A DNA stretch of 33,914 nucleotides from an uncultured Muribaculaceae bacterium. Its GTDB lineage: Bacteria > Bacteroidota > Bacteroidia > Bacteroidales > Muribaculaceae. The DNA lies in NCBI GenBank assembly GCA_910578075.1, contig CAJTPK010000030.1, positions 1 through 33,914 on the forward strand, in the 5' to 3' direction. The notes under the pieces were generated by a model. The model saw only the letters and a program-made list of their open reading frames with translations, searched no databases and was not told the origin of the DNA. This document shows positions 7,943 through 16,800 of this stretch, one piece after another (position 1 is the first letter of the stretch; every line of letters begins with the position of its first letter). The position numbers and the translations under genes are program-made.

Positions 7943-8145
7943 TGAGAATTTATTTTAACAACCGCCCCATTGATTTGGCGGACGAGAATATAACCGTAGC
8001 TGAACTTCTCAGACAGCAGAACGTGAAAAGCGGAGGCACAGCAGTCGCGGTCAACAATAAGATCGTGACGCACGACATATGGGAAATCAAGCAGATTTGC
8101 GATGGAGATTCAGTAATGGTCATCTCCGCTGCATTCGGAGGGTAG
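7942..8145 (+). CDS. thiS: sulfur carrier protein ThiS
   Basis: ThiS is the small ubiquitin-like carrier whose C-terminal glycine is adenylated and thiocarboxylated to give sulfur for the thiazole ring. The 67-residue protein has the beta-grasp pattern (MRIYFNN... ITVAELL... GTAVAVNN.IV... DGDSVMVISAAFGG) and ends in the required Gly-Gly. It overlaps the thiD stop by one base; an in-frame ATG three bases earlier (7939) is equally possible and would give an ATGA overlap of four bases. The normal activating enzyme, ThiF, is not encoded in this window. Confidence 0.93.
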   Translation: MRIYFNNRPIDLADENITVAELLRQQNVKSGGTAVAVNNKIVTHDIWEIKQICDGDSVMVISAAFGG

Positions 8146-8150
8146 ACAAT

Positions 8151-8726
8151 ATGGATGGCGACGCTAAATTCATATCAATAGCTATCACCAGGCCGGACAA
8201 TGTAGAGAATGAAGCATCTAAAATCGCACGTCTTCTCGAAAACGGCATAGATTTCGTTCATATCCGCAAACCGGAAGCGACACTTCGCGAAGTAAAGAAC
8301 CTGATTGAGGATATACCATACAAGCTGAGATGCCGTTTGAAACTGCACGGTCATTTCGAACTCCTTAACGAGTTCAATCTCGGAGGCGCACATATAAACT
8401 CACGTTGCCCGGTGGCTCCCGCTTCAGCCGCCAATGTCTCCAGATCTTGTCATTCCCTTGAGGAAGTGAATAGCTGCCTGAATTCAGGCATGCAATATGT
8501 GACTCTCTCTCCAATATACGACTCTATTTCCAAAGAGGGTTACCTCTCGGCTTTTAAACCGGATGATCTGAGAGGAAAAATTGATGGTAAAAACGTTATA
8601 GCCTTAGGAGGTGTCACTCCGGATAAGTTTCCGGAACTCCGTAATCTTGGTTTCGCAGGCGCAGCAATGCTCGGATGCGTATGGAGCGATACCGACACAT
8701 TTCTAAGGAATCTAAAAAATATATGA
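8151..8726 (+). CDS. tenI: TenI-like thiazole tautomerase, ThiE paralog
   Basis: A 191-residue TIM-barrel protein of the ThiE/TenI superfamily. In place of the ThiE signature it has FVHIRKP (36-41), LHGH (65-68) and RSCHSLEEV (98-106), the last aligning with the region of B. subtilis TenI that holds the catalytic His122 of the thiazole tautomerase (here His101). SPIYDSISKEGY and VIALGGV follow, as in the superfamily. I infer aromatisation of the ThiG product, rather than coupling. The frame extends to 8079, overlapping thiS, but the ATG at 8151, five bases after the thiS stop, fits better. The true ThiE follows one base after its stop. Confidence 0.85.
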   Translation: MDGDAKFISIAITRPDNVENEASKIARLLENGIDFVHIRKPEATLREVKNLIEDIPYKLRCRLKLHGHFELLNEFNLGGAHINSRCPVAPASAANVSRSCHSLEEVNSCLNSGMQYVTLSPIYDSISKEGYLSAFKPDDLRGKIDGKNVIALGGVTPDKFPELRNLGFAGAAMLGCVWSDTDTFLRNLKNI

Positions 8727-8727
8727 T

Positions 8728-9357
8728 ATGTTACAATATATAACATCCACATCATCTCCGGTTTCCGTAGTGGAACAGGTGCGACAGGTCCTCGAAGGAG
8801 GATGTCGCTGGATTCAGGTGCGTATGAAGGACGCATCCGATGAGGAGATAACAAAAGCGATGGAAGAAATCAAACCGATGTGTCTTGATAAAGAGGCTTT
8901 TCTCATTCTCAACGATCGCGTAGAACTTGCGAAAACTCTTGATGTTGGCGGTGTGCACATCGGCAAGATGGATATGCTCCCCTCTCAGGCAAGGATGATA
9001 CTGGGGCCCGCGGCTGTGATTGGTGTGACCGCAAATACCATAGACGATGTTTTAGCGGTACAGGCCCTTGACATAGATTATATAGGAATCGGTCCTTACA
9101 GATACACAGAAACCAAAAAGAATCTCGCTCCGGTTCTTGGACTCGAGGGCATAGAAGCCATATGCAAGGAGATGGAGAAACGGGAAATAAACATTCCACG
9201 CGTAGCAGTCGGCGGAATACGTCTCGAAGATGTGGAACCTTTGATGAAAACCGGAATCAATGGAATAGCTGTTAGCGGAGCCATCGCATTCGCAGATGAC
9301 ATAAAAGCCACTACTGAAGAATTCCTGAAACTCCTCAGCCCATTCGAACACAAGTAG
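8728..9357 (+). CDS. thiE: thiamine-phosphate synthase
   Basis: ThiE couples HMP-pyrophosphate to the carboxythiazole phosphate to give thiamine phosphate. The 209-residue TIM barrel has the ThiE motifs WIQVRMKD (28-35), LNDRVELA (61-68), GGVHIGKMDM (74-83), VIGVTANT, DYIGIGPYRYTETK (117-130), VAVGGI and GIAVSGAI. The conserved GPYRYTETK loop, which holds the pyrophosphate site, separates it from the TenI-like paralog just upstream. It starts one base after the tenI stop and ends 19 bases before thiG. Length fits. Confidence 0.95.
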   Translation: MLQYITSTSSPVSVVEQVRQVLEGGCRWIQVRMKDASDEEITKAMEEIKPMCLDKEAFLILNDRVELAKTLDVGGVHIGKMDMLPSQARMILGPAAVIGVTANTIDDVLAVQALDIDYIGIGPYRYTETKKNLAPVLGLEGIEAICKEMEKREINIPRVAVGGIRLEDVEPLMKTGINGIAVSGAIAFADDIKATTEEFLKLLSPFEHK

Positions 9358-9376
9358 AACCTAAGAAATATAATAA

Positions 9377-10150
9377 ATGCAGGATATATTAAAAATCGAA
9401 GATCGGGAATTTACATCCCGTCTCTTCGTGGGAACCGGCAAGTTCTCATCACCTGATGTGATGCTTGAAGCTATAAAAGCTTCCGAATCCCAGATGATAA
9501 CCGTTGCCATGAAACGTGTCAACATGATGAACGAGGCTACAGATGACATGCTCACGCATATCAACCGCGAACATGTTCAGCTTCTGCCAAACACATCCGG
9601 TGTCCGCAATGCTCAGGAAGCGGTTTTGGCAGCCAAGATGAGCCGTGAGATATTCGGCACATCATTCATCAAACTCGAAATTCATCCGGATCCAAAATAT
9701 CTTATGCCGGATCCAATCGAAACCTTAAGAGCCACTGAAGAACTTGCAAAGGATGGATTTATCGTCCTTCCATATATCCAGGCAGACCCTGTTCTGTGCA
9801 AGCTTCTTGAGGAAGCCGGATCAGCTGCCGTGATGCCACTCGCCGCCCCTATCGGCACAAACAAAGGACTTGTAACACGCGATCTGCTTGAGATCATCAT
9901 AGAGCAAAGCCGCGTGCCAGTGGTAGTAGACGCCGGACTCGGCGCTCCATCACACGCTGCCGAAGCTATGGAGATGGGAGCTGATGCCGTGCTCGTCAAC
10001 ACCGCGATCGCAGTAGCAGGAGATCCCGTGCTTATGGCCAAAGCTTTCAAGGATGCCGTCCGCGCCGGTCGCGATGCCTTCAACGCCGGTCTTGGAGCAG
10101 TGTCATCGCATGCTCAGGCGACAAGTCCTCTTACCTCATTCCTTGATTAA
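9377..10150 (+). CDS. thiG: thiazole synthase
   Basis: ThiG builds the thiazole phosphate from deoxyxylulose phosphate, dehydroglycine and ThiS thiocarboxylate. The 257-residue TIM barrel has the Schiff-base lysine in FIKLEIH (Lys99), LPNTSGVRNAQEAV (70-83), VMPLAAPIGTNKGL, and VVVDAGLGAPSHAAEAMEMG followed by AVLVNTAIA. Length and motifs are standard. It lies between thiE and thiC in the operon; the 63 bases to thiC are the largest internal gap of the thi run. Confidence 0.96.
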   Translation: MQDILKIEDREFTSRLFVGTGKFSSPDVMLEAIKASESQMITVAMKRVNMMNEATDDMLTHINREHVQLLPNTSGVRNAQEAVLAAKMSREIFGTSFIKLEIHPDPKYLMPDPIETLRATEELAKDGFIVLPYIQADPVLCKLLEEAGSAAVMPLAAPIGTNKGLVTRDLLEIIIEQSRVPVVVDAGLGAPSHAAEAMEMGADAVLVNTAIAVAGDPVLMAKAFKDAVRAGRDAFNAGLGAVSSHAQATSPLTSFLD

Positions 10151-10213
10151 TAGGTAAACTCATTAAAAGCGGACACTTAGAATCCGTTTCACAACAATAA
10201 CAACTTCAATAGC

Positions 10214-11926
10214 ATGAAAATAGAAAATATTGATGTTTCATCATATCCGAATTCTGAAAAGATTTATGTAGAGGGTAAGATGCCCGGCGTGCGCGTAGGT
10301 ATGCGGAAGATACACCAGTATCCCACAGTAAAGATCGAAGATGGCAAACGTGTGGAGTATCCCAATGAGGATGTCACAGTTTACGACACTTCCGGTCCTT
10401 ATACCGACCCCAAAGTGGAAATAGACATAAACAAGGGACTTCCCAGAATGCGTGAGCAATGGGTGGAGATGCGCGAAGACACGGAGATTCTTCCTGACAT
10501 AACAAGCGACTATGGACGCATGCGCCGTGCTGACAAGTCGCTCGATTCCCTGCGTTTCCCTGTGGAACATAAACCTCGGAAAGCCAAAGACGGTGCACGT
10601 GTCACCCAGATGCATTACGCCCGTAAAGGTATTGTTACCCCGGAAATGGAATATGTGGCAATACGCGAGAATCTTGATAATGAGGCTCGCGGAATCAAAT
10701 CGCATATCACGCCCGAATTCGTACGCGATGAAGTTGCCGCAGGACGCGCGATAATAGCAGCGAATATCAACCATCCCGAGGCAGAACCAATGGTGATCGG
10801 ATCCGCATTCAGCGTGAAACTTAACACTAACATAGGCAACTCGGCATTGTCTTCAGGCATAGAGGAAGAGATCGCAAAGGCTGTATGGAGCTGCTACTGG
10901 GGTGGCGACACGCTTATGGATCTCTCTACCGGTGACAACATTCATGAAACCCGCGAATGGATAATCCGTAACTGCCCTGTGCCCATGGGAACCGTGCCTA
11001 TCTATCAGGCTTTGGAAAAGGTAAACGGTGATGTTAAGAAACTTACATGGGAGATATATCGCGACACTCTTATTGAACAGTGCGAGCAAGGTGTGGATTA
11101 TTTCACCATACATGCCGGTGTGCTTCGCGAGCATGCGCAACTCGTTCAGGAAAGGCTCACGGGCTGTGTGTCTCGTGGTGGTTCGATCATGACTCAATGG
11201 TGTGTGCTCCATGATTCAGAAAGCTTCCTCTATACTCATTTCGATGAGATTTGCGAAATTCTCAACAAATATGATGTTGCCGTTTCACTTGGTGACGGCA
11301 TGCGTCCCGGCTCCACACATGATGCCAACGACCGCGCCCAGTTCCTTGAACTGGACGTGCTCGGAGAATTGACAAAAAGAGCATGGGAACATGATGTCCA
11401 AGTGCTTGTGGAAGGTCCGGGACATGTTCCTATGCATAAGATCAAGGAAAATATGGAGAAACAGAAGGATGTATGCGCGGAAGCTCCTTTTTATACATTG
11501 GGCCCGTTGACAACAGACATCGCCCCTGCATATGACCATATTACTTCTGCTATCGGAGCTGCTATCATATCCAACCTCGGCACTGCCATGATATGCTATG
11601 TGACACCTAAAGAACATCTGTCGTTGCCTACCCTTGAGGATGTGCGCGAAGGTGTGATAACATATAAAATTGCAGCGCATGCGGCAGACCTGGCAAAAGG
11701 TTTTCCGGGTGCGAACGTCCGCGACGACGCTCTCAGCAAAGCCCGCTACGATTTCCGTTGGAAAGATCAGTTCAATTTATCGCTCGATCCTGAGAAAGCA
11801 AAGAAATTCTATCTTGAATCAAGGAGAAACGCTCCTGACGCTGATGACAGATTCTGCACAATGTGCGGACCCAATTTCTGCGCCATGCGCATCTCTCAGA
11901 ATATCGAATCGGAATGCAAGAACTAA
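10214..11926 (+). CDS. thiC: phosphomethylpyrimidine synthase, radical SAM
   Basis: ThiC rearranges aminoimidazole ribotide to HMP-phosphate, using a C-terminal 4Fe-4S cluster and SAM. The 570-residue protein ends with the cluster motif C-X2-C-X4-C at Cys548, Cys551 and Cys556. Other family segments are LNTNIGNSA, DLSTGDNIHETREWIIRN, PVPMGTVPIYQA, SRGGSIMTQW and VLVEGPGHVPMHKI. Length fits ThiC without the long N-terminal domain seen in some species. Its end overlaps the thiH start by 13 bases in another frame, which suggests translational coupling. Confidence 0.97.
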   Translation: MKIENIDVSSYPNSEKIYVEGKMPGVRVGMRKIHQYPTVKIEDGKRVEYPNEDVTVYDTSGPYTDPKVEIDINKGLPRMREQWVEMREDTEILPDITSDYGRMRRADKSLDSLRFPVEHKPRKAKDGARVTQMHYARKGIVTPEMEYVAIRENLDNEARGIKSHITPEFVRDEVAAGRAIIAANINHPEAEPMVIGSAFSVKLNTNIGNSALSSGIEEEIAKAVWSCYWGGDTLMDLSTGDNIHETREWIIRNCPVPMGTVPIYQALEKVNGDVKKLTWEIYRDTLIEQCEQGVDYFTIHAGVLREHAQLVQERLTGCVSRGGSIMTQWCVLHDSESFLYTHFDEICEILNKYDVAVSLGDGMRPGSTHDANDRAQFLELDVLGELTKRAWEHDVQVLVEGPGHVPMHKIKENMEKQKDVCAEAPFYTLGPLTTDIAPAYDHITSAIGAAIISNLGTAMICYVTPKEHLSLPTLEDVREGVITYKIAAHAADLAKGFPGANVRDDALSKARYDFRWKDQFNLSLDPEKAKKFYLESRRNAPDADDRFCTMCGPNFCAMRISQNIESECKN

Positions 11927-13092
11927 GGTTTAAAAGTGATCCTACTAAGGATGCCGTGTTTGGACACGGATTCGCAGATGAAATAGGCAATTACGATTGG
12001 GATGACACCATCCGTATCGTTGATTCCGCCTCAGAGGCTGACGTGCGTCGTGTGCTTGCAAAGGCACGACGCAATGTCAAGCCCCTTACTCCCGAGGAAT
12101 TCGCGATCCTGATTTCACCGGCAGCAGATGCGTTCCTTGAGGAAATGGCTCAACTTAGCCGGCATTATACTCTCGAACGCTTTGGCAACACCATCTCGAT
12201 GTATATACCGATGTATGTCTCCAATGCATGCACTAACAAATGCGTGTATTGTGGATTCAACCATGATAATCCATTCACTCGAACCACTCTGACATTTGAC
12301 CAGATTGAAGATGAATGCAAGGCAATCAAGGATCTCGGACCATTTGAGAATCTTTTGATTGTATCAGGTGAATATCCATCCTTGTGCGGTGTGGAATATC
12401 TTGAGAAAGCGCTTAAACGATGCCGACCGTATTTCCATAATCTCACAATTGAGGTACAGCCAATGAAAGCGGCTGAATACGAAAGGCTCACCCACTCCGG
12501 TTTAAACGGAGTGGTCTGCTTTCAGGAGACTTATCACAAAGAGGCATACAAGAAGTATCATCCACAAGGGATGAAGAGCCATTACGCATGGCGTCTGAAT
12601 GGATTCGACCGTATGGGAGAGGCAGGAGTGCATAAAATCGGAATGGGTGTGCTTCTCGGTCTGGAAGACTGGAGAGCTGATGTAGTGATGATGGCGAGAC
12701 ATCTCAGATATCTTCAGAAGCGTTACTGGCGTTCCCGTTTCTCTGTGAATTTCCCGAGAATGCGGCCATCCGAAAGCGGCTACCAGCCGAAGGTGGTGAT
12801 CAGCGACAGGGAACTTGCCAGACTTACATTCGCATTCCGCATTTTCGACCATGATATCGACATATCTTTCTCAACACGAGAGGCACCATCCTACCGTGAC
12901 AATATAATGAGACTCGGAGTGACATCAATGAGCGCGGGAAGCCAGACAGAGCCTGGAGGATATGCCACATCTCCCGAAGCACTCGAGCAATTTGAGGTTA
13001 GCGATGACCGCACACCGGCAGATGTTGCACAAGCTATCCGTGACCATGGTTATGAGCCGGTATGGAAAGATTGGGATGCGATATTTGATTGA
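11914..13092 (+). CDS. thiH: 2-iminoacetate synthase, radical SAM
   Basis: ThiH cleaves tyrosine to dehydroglycine and p-cresol, supplying the glycine imine used by ThiG; its presence, with no ThiO gene seen, implies the oxygen-sensitive tyrosine route. The 392-residue protein carries the radical SAM motif C-X3-C-X2-C at Cys106, Cys110 and Cys113 in ACTNKCVYCGF, then GEYPSLCGVEYL and MGVLLGLEDWRAD segments typical of ThiH. The frame is open to 11863 inside thiC; the ATG at 11914 gives the family's usual N-terminus and a 13-base overlap with thiC. A long palindrome follows at 13121. Confidence 0.95.
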   Translation: MQELRFKSDPTKDAVFGHGFADEIGNYDWDDTIRIVDSASEADVRRVLAKARRNVKPLTPEEFAILISPAADAFLEEMAQLSRHYTLERFGNTISMYIPMYVSNACTNKCVYCGFNHDNPFTRTTLTFDQIEDECKAIKDLGPFENLLIVSGEYPSLCGVEYLEKALKRCRPYFHNLTIEVQPMKAAEYERLTHSGLNGVVCFQETYHKEAYKKYHPQGMKSHYAWRLNGFDRMGEAGVHKIGMGVLLGLEDWRADVVMMARHLRYLQKRYWRSRFSVNFPRMRPSESGYQPKVVISDRELARLTFAFRIFDHDIDISFSTREAPSYRDNIMRLGVTSMSAGSQTEPGGYATSPEALEQFEVSDDRTPADVAQAIRDHGYEPVWKDWDAIFD

Positions 13093-13120
13093 TAATATAG
13101 TACTCTAAACCTATAGTCGG

Positions 13121-13173
13121 TATAATTGTTATAAAGGGAGAGCGGAATCCGCTCTCCCTTTATAACAATTATA
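13121..13173 (+). terminator. 26-bp perfect palindrome, terminator after thiH
   Basis: The 53 bases are a perfect inverted repeat with 26-base arms around a single central base. The GC-rich core (GGGAGAGCGGA and its complement) is flanked by AT-rich outer arms. It begins 28 bases after thiH and ends 28 bases before the superoxide dismutase start. It probably ends the thi operon, although the T-rich part is only TTT and then folds back into the stem. Confidence 0.8.
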
Positions 13174-13201
13174 CTCAATATTAAAATAAAAACTTGAAAC
13201 T

Positions 13202-13783
13202 ATGAAATTTACACAACCCCGCCTACCCTACGCGCCCGATGCTCTCGCACCGGTGATTTCTGCAACAACCATCGATTTTCACTACGGAAAACATGAGAAA
13301 GCATATATCGACACTCTAAACACTCTAATCGAGAATACTCCTTTCAGCGAAATGTCGCTTGAGGAAATAATATGCAAGAGCGACGGGAAGCTTTTCAACA
13401 ATGCCTCGCAAGCCTGGAATCATATATTCTATTTCTTCCAATTCTCGCCTAACGGGCTCAAAGAGCCATCAGGGAAACTTCGCGAGCAGATAGAGAGCCA
13501 ATTCGAGAGCGTTGACGCTTTCAAAAAGAAGTTTGAGGAAGCCGGAGCAACCCTGTTCGGTTCCGGTTGGGTATGGCTCTCGGCAGACGACAAAGGCACC
13601 CTTTTCATCACACAAGGCGGAAACGCATCAAATCCGATGACTCAGGGGCTTAAGCCGATCTTGACATTCGATGTCTGGGAACACGCATATTATCTCGACT
13701 ACCAGAACCGTAGAGCAGAATATCTACATTCTCTATGGGATATTGTAGATTGGGATATAGTCGGAATCAGATACGGCGAATAA
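13202..13783 (+). CDS. sodB: iron-type superoxide dismutase
   Basis: Converts superoxide to hydrogen peroxide and oxygen in the cytoplasm. The 193-residue protein has all four metal ligands: His27 in DFHYGKH, His74 in WNHIFYF, Asp157 and His161 in DVWEHAYY. Gln70, three residues after the FNN of FNNASQAWNH, is placed as the second-sphere glutamine of Fe-type enzymes. Bacteroides relatives are cambialistic (Fe or Mn), so metal use cannot be fixed from sequence. No TAnnTTTG box is visible between the upstream palindrome and the start, so its promoter is unclear. A terminator follows at 13811. Confidence 0.96.
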   Translation: MKFTQPRLPYAPDALAPVISATTIDFHYGKHEKAYIDTLNTLIENTPFSEMSLEEIICKSDGKLFNNASQAWNHIFYFFQFSPNGLKEPSGKLREQIESQFESVDAFKKKFEEAGATLFGSGWVWLSADDKGTLFITQGGNASNPMTQGLKPILTFDVWEHAYYLDYQNRRAEYLHSLWDIVDWDIVGIRYGE

Positions 13784-13810
13784 TCATAAATAAAACTGAA
13801 TAAGCAAGAT

Positions 13811-13847
13811 ACGAGAGGCTGCACCGTTTATCGGTGCAGCCTCTCGT
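13811..13847 (+). terminator. terminator shared by converging sodB and surface-protein genes
   Basis: A 16-bp perfect stem (13811-13826 with 13832-13847) surrounds the loop TTTAT. It lies 27 bases after sodB and 17 bases after the end of the converging minus-strand gene, so it can serve both. The T-run is short (TTT) on the plus strand. Confidence 0.8.
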
Positions 13848-13864
13848 TTACATCCGGTGGCAGA

Positions 13865-16800
13865 TCAATGCAAAAGTATTTTGCGGTTATTCACAATATA
13901 GATCCCAGGGGATAGGCGGCGGAAGTCGTCGAGCGACGCTTCAAGAAGCACTCTCACACCATCAAGGTCATACACATCGGCACGCGTATCTTCGTCAATC
14001 CACACGGCTTCGATGCCGCTAAGACCTGTAACTACGCACTCTGCACTGAGATTACTTCCGTCGGTAGTTTTCACGCGTATCACGCACACGCCATTGCCCA
14101 TGACAGTCACATAACCGGCATTGTCGACTTTGGCAACATTGGTATTGGAAGATTCCCATACCAGACCGGGAGCCGTAGCATCTTCCGGCAAAACTGTTGC
14201 CGTGAGCCGGAATGATTCACCAGGCATTGCCGATTTCTCCGTAATGTCAAGTGTCAGCAATTCCGCAAGTATCGGTTCAACAGTCACGATACAGGTGGCG
14301 GATGCATCGCCGCAAGTCGCGGTGATGGTGGCTGTGCCAATGGCGTAGGCCGTGACAATGCCGTTGGAATCCACATCGGCCACGCCGGTGTCTGAGCTCT
14401 CCCACATCACGGTCTTATCTGTTGTATCATCAGGGAGCACTGTTGCTGTAAGTGTCCCGGATTGCCCAATACGCATTGTGATCTCGATCTGCGATAAGAC
14501 TACGGATTCAGCCGCAATAGGTTCAACGTTCACTTCGCAGTATTGATATACATTTCCACAACGAGCCTCGACGTAGGTCGAACAAACACAATGAGCCGTG
14601 ACAAGTCCATTTTCGTCAACCGAGACCCAATCCGGATTATAACTGCTCCAGGTCACAGTCTTGTCGGTCGCATTTTCGGGATACACCGTAGCCGAAAGCT
14701 GGAATGACCCGCAATTACGAATGGTGATGCTCCTATGCGAGAGTTCTATCGATGACGCTTCAAGCGGATATACCGTGATTTCGCACGTTGCGGAAATCTC
14801 ACCACTTATGGCAGTGATGATTGCCGAACCTACCCCAACAGCTGTCACGAGGCCATTGGCATCTACTGTGAGGATAGATTCGTCGGAACTGGACAATACA
14901 ACTGTCTTGTCGGTCGCATTGTCAGGGTAAACAGTCGCGGTCAATGCGAAAGTGTCATGGTGCTGCATTGTGTACCCATTGCATGACAACCAAATGTATT
15001 CAGCGGGAATCCCCCTTACCGTCACATGGCACGTTGCCGACACTCCGCCAGCAGTAGCCGTGATTTCAGCCGTCCCTACAGAATGTGGAATAATGTTGCC
15101 GTAAGAGTCGACACTTGCCACATCCTGATTGGAACTTGTCCAAACCACGGTCTTGTCAGTTGCGTTATCTGGAAGAACAGTAGCCTGCAATGAAGCGGTG
15201 GCATCGATCCGGATGGTAAGTTCGGTTTCTGACAGAACTACTGACTCCACTTCGATCGGAACGGTTTCAAGCTGAAAATCGGTTGAAGGAGTGGTATAGT
15301 TCTTACCATCCATGCTACTGAGCTTGATATTCTCGATAATGAACTGCTTGCCCGCGAAGCCGGTTCCGGTGAAATCAAGCGAGAACAACGCTCCGGAATC
15401 TCCTGTCACAGGCGTGTTCGATATCGAGAATATCACGATGCGGTAGCGTCCTCGATCCACCTCCGCCACCGTTGCCGAATGTCCGGCTGCGCGGTCGCTG
15501 AGCCGCAGCGATTCAGTATCAGCCGCAATTCCGTCTGGAACCACTATATCGAGCTGGAGGGCTGTGATGTCGGCGGTATTGTTGAGATTGCCCGTGAGGG
15601 TATACCGGTTGCCATCGACCACACCGGAAAATACGAGTTCATTAGGGATATAGCAGTTGCCACAGACAGTCACTGCTTTCATCCGGTTGTCGGGGTCGTT
15701 GCTGTACACCAGCCACCTACCCGAGAAGTTACCAAATGTCGGATCCTCGAGCCGTACAGGAATGGAAGCCGACGACCATGCAGCTATTTCAATCGGAAAA
15801 ATGGCGTCAGGCACCGCACATCCGCCATCTGTCACAATTCTCTCTATAATGAGTGGAACATTGCCGGAATTGTATATCTCATACGTCCTGTCGGCCACAC
15901 CACCAAGAACAACATCACCTATGTCGAACTGTGATGATGCATTTAGGCACGGAGCCTCTACGGTCAGGTATGCCGCCCCGGTATCCTGATCGGAAGATAG
16001 CATGGAACAGACATTCTCCCCGGAAGTATTAGCGAGCTTCACATCCTGCGCCCTGAGCGTAAATGTGTTGCTCCCACAGGCAAGCCGTAACCCGAAGGTC
16101 ATCACCTCGCCGCTCTCACCGCTCACGAGAGTGTTGGAGAGGCTGAAGAGCACCACGCGAAGCATATGCCGGCTGTCAACTTTGGCGGTAGCGCTCATTC
16201 CGGCAGCGCGGACAGCGGGGGCAACGCTTCCTTCAACGTATTCCACACCTTCGGGCAGATACATATTGAATTCCATACCTGCTACGGGTTCCATATTGTC
16301 GAGCGACACGCTTATTATCACCTGCGAGTCACTACGCCCCTTGGCATCAGCTATACCGAGTTTATTGACGGAGTATGGATTGGCCGTAACCGCAACCATC
16401 GGGCTTGCACCAACAGAGTTTGACACGGCTGTGACACGTCCGTAGGCGCGTTCGGCTCCCTCTTGTGGAGTGTAGACGATCTCAATACCGGTAGATTCAC
16501 CCGGAGCGAGCACATTCTTGACAGGAACAGCGCTTAGCTCAGAGATAGAGCAGTCCATGCGGTCGATGCGCAGTTCGGCTGTACCCGTGTTGGTAGCCGT
16601 CACAGTCTGTGTATGGCGATTGCGGATTGGTATGCGTCCAAAGTCGATGGCAGTACTGCCCAGCGATAGCCGAGGGGCTGCAACGGTGAGGTTCTCCCCC
16701 TTGGCAGTAGCCGCCACAGCATTGCCCGCAGCATCACTCAGTTTCACGCGTGGGATCAGAGCGAACTGACCGGGATTCTCCCCGAGGGTGACACGGAAAC

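Noticed and set aside
10151..10213. possible riboswitch in the thiG-thiC gap
   Set aside because: Only a weak 7-bp stem with a G-T pair (AAGCGGA with TCCGTTT) fits; the TPP core motifs are absent and 63 bases are too few for the aptamer.
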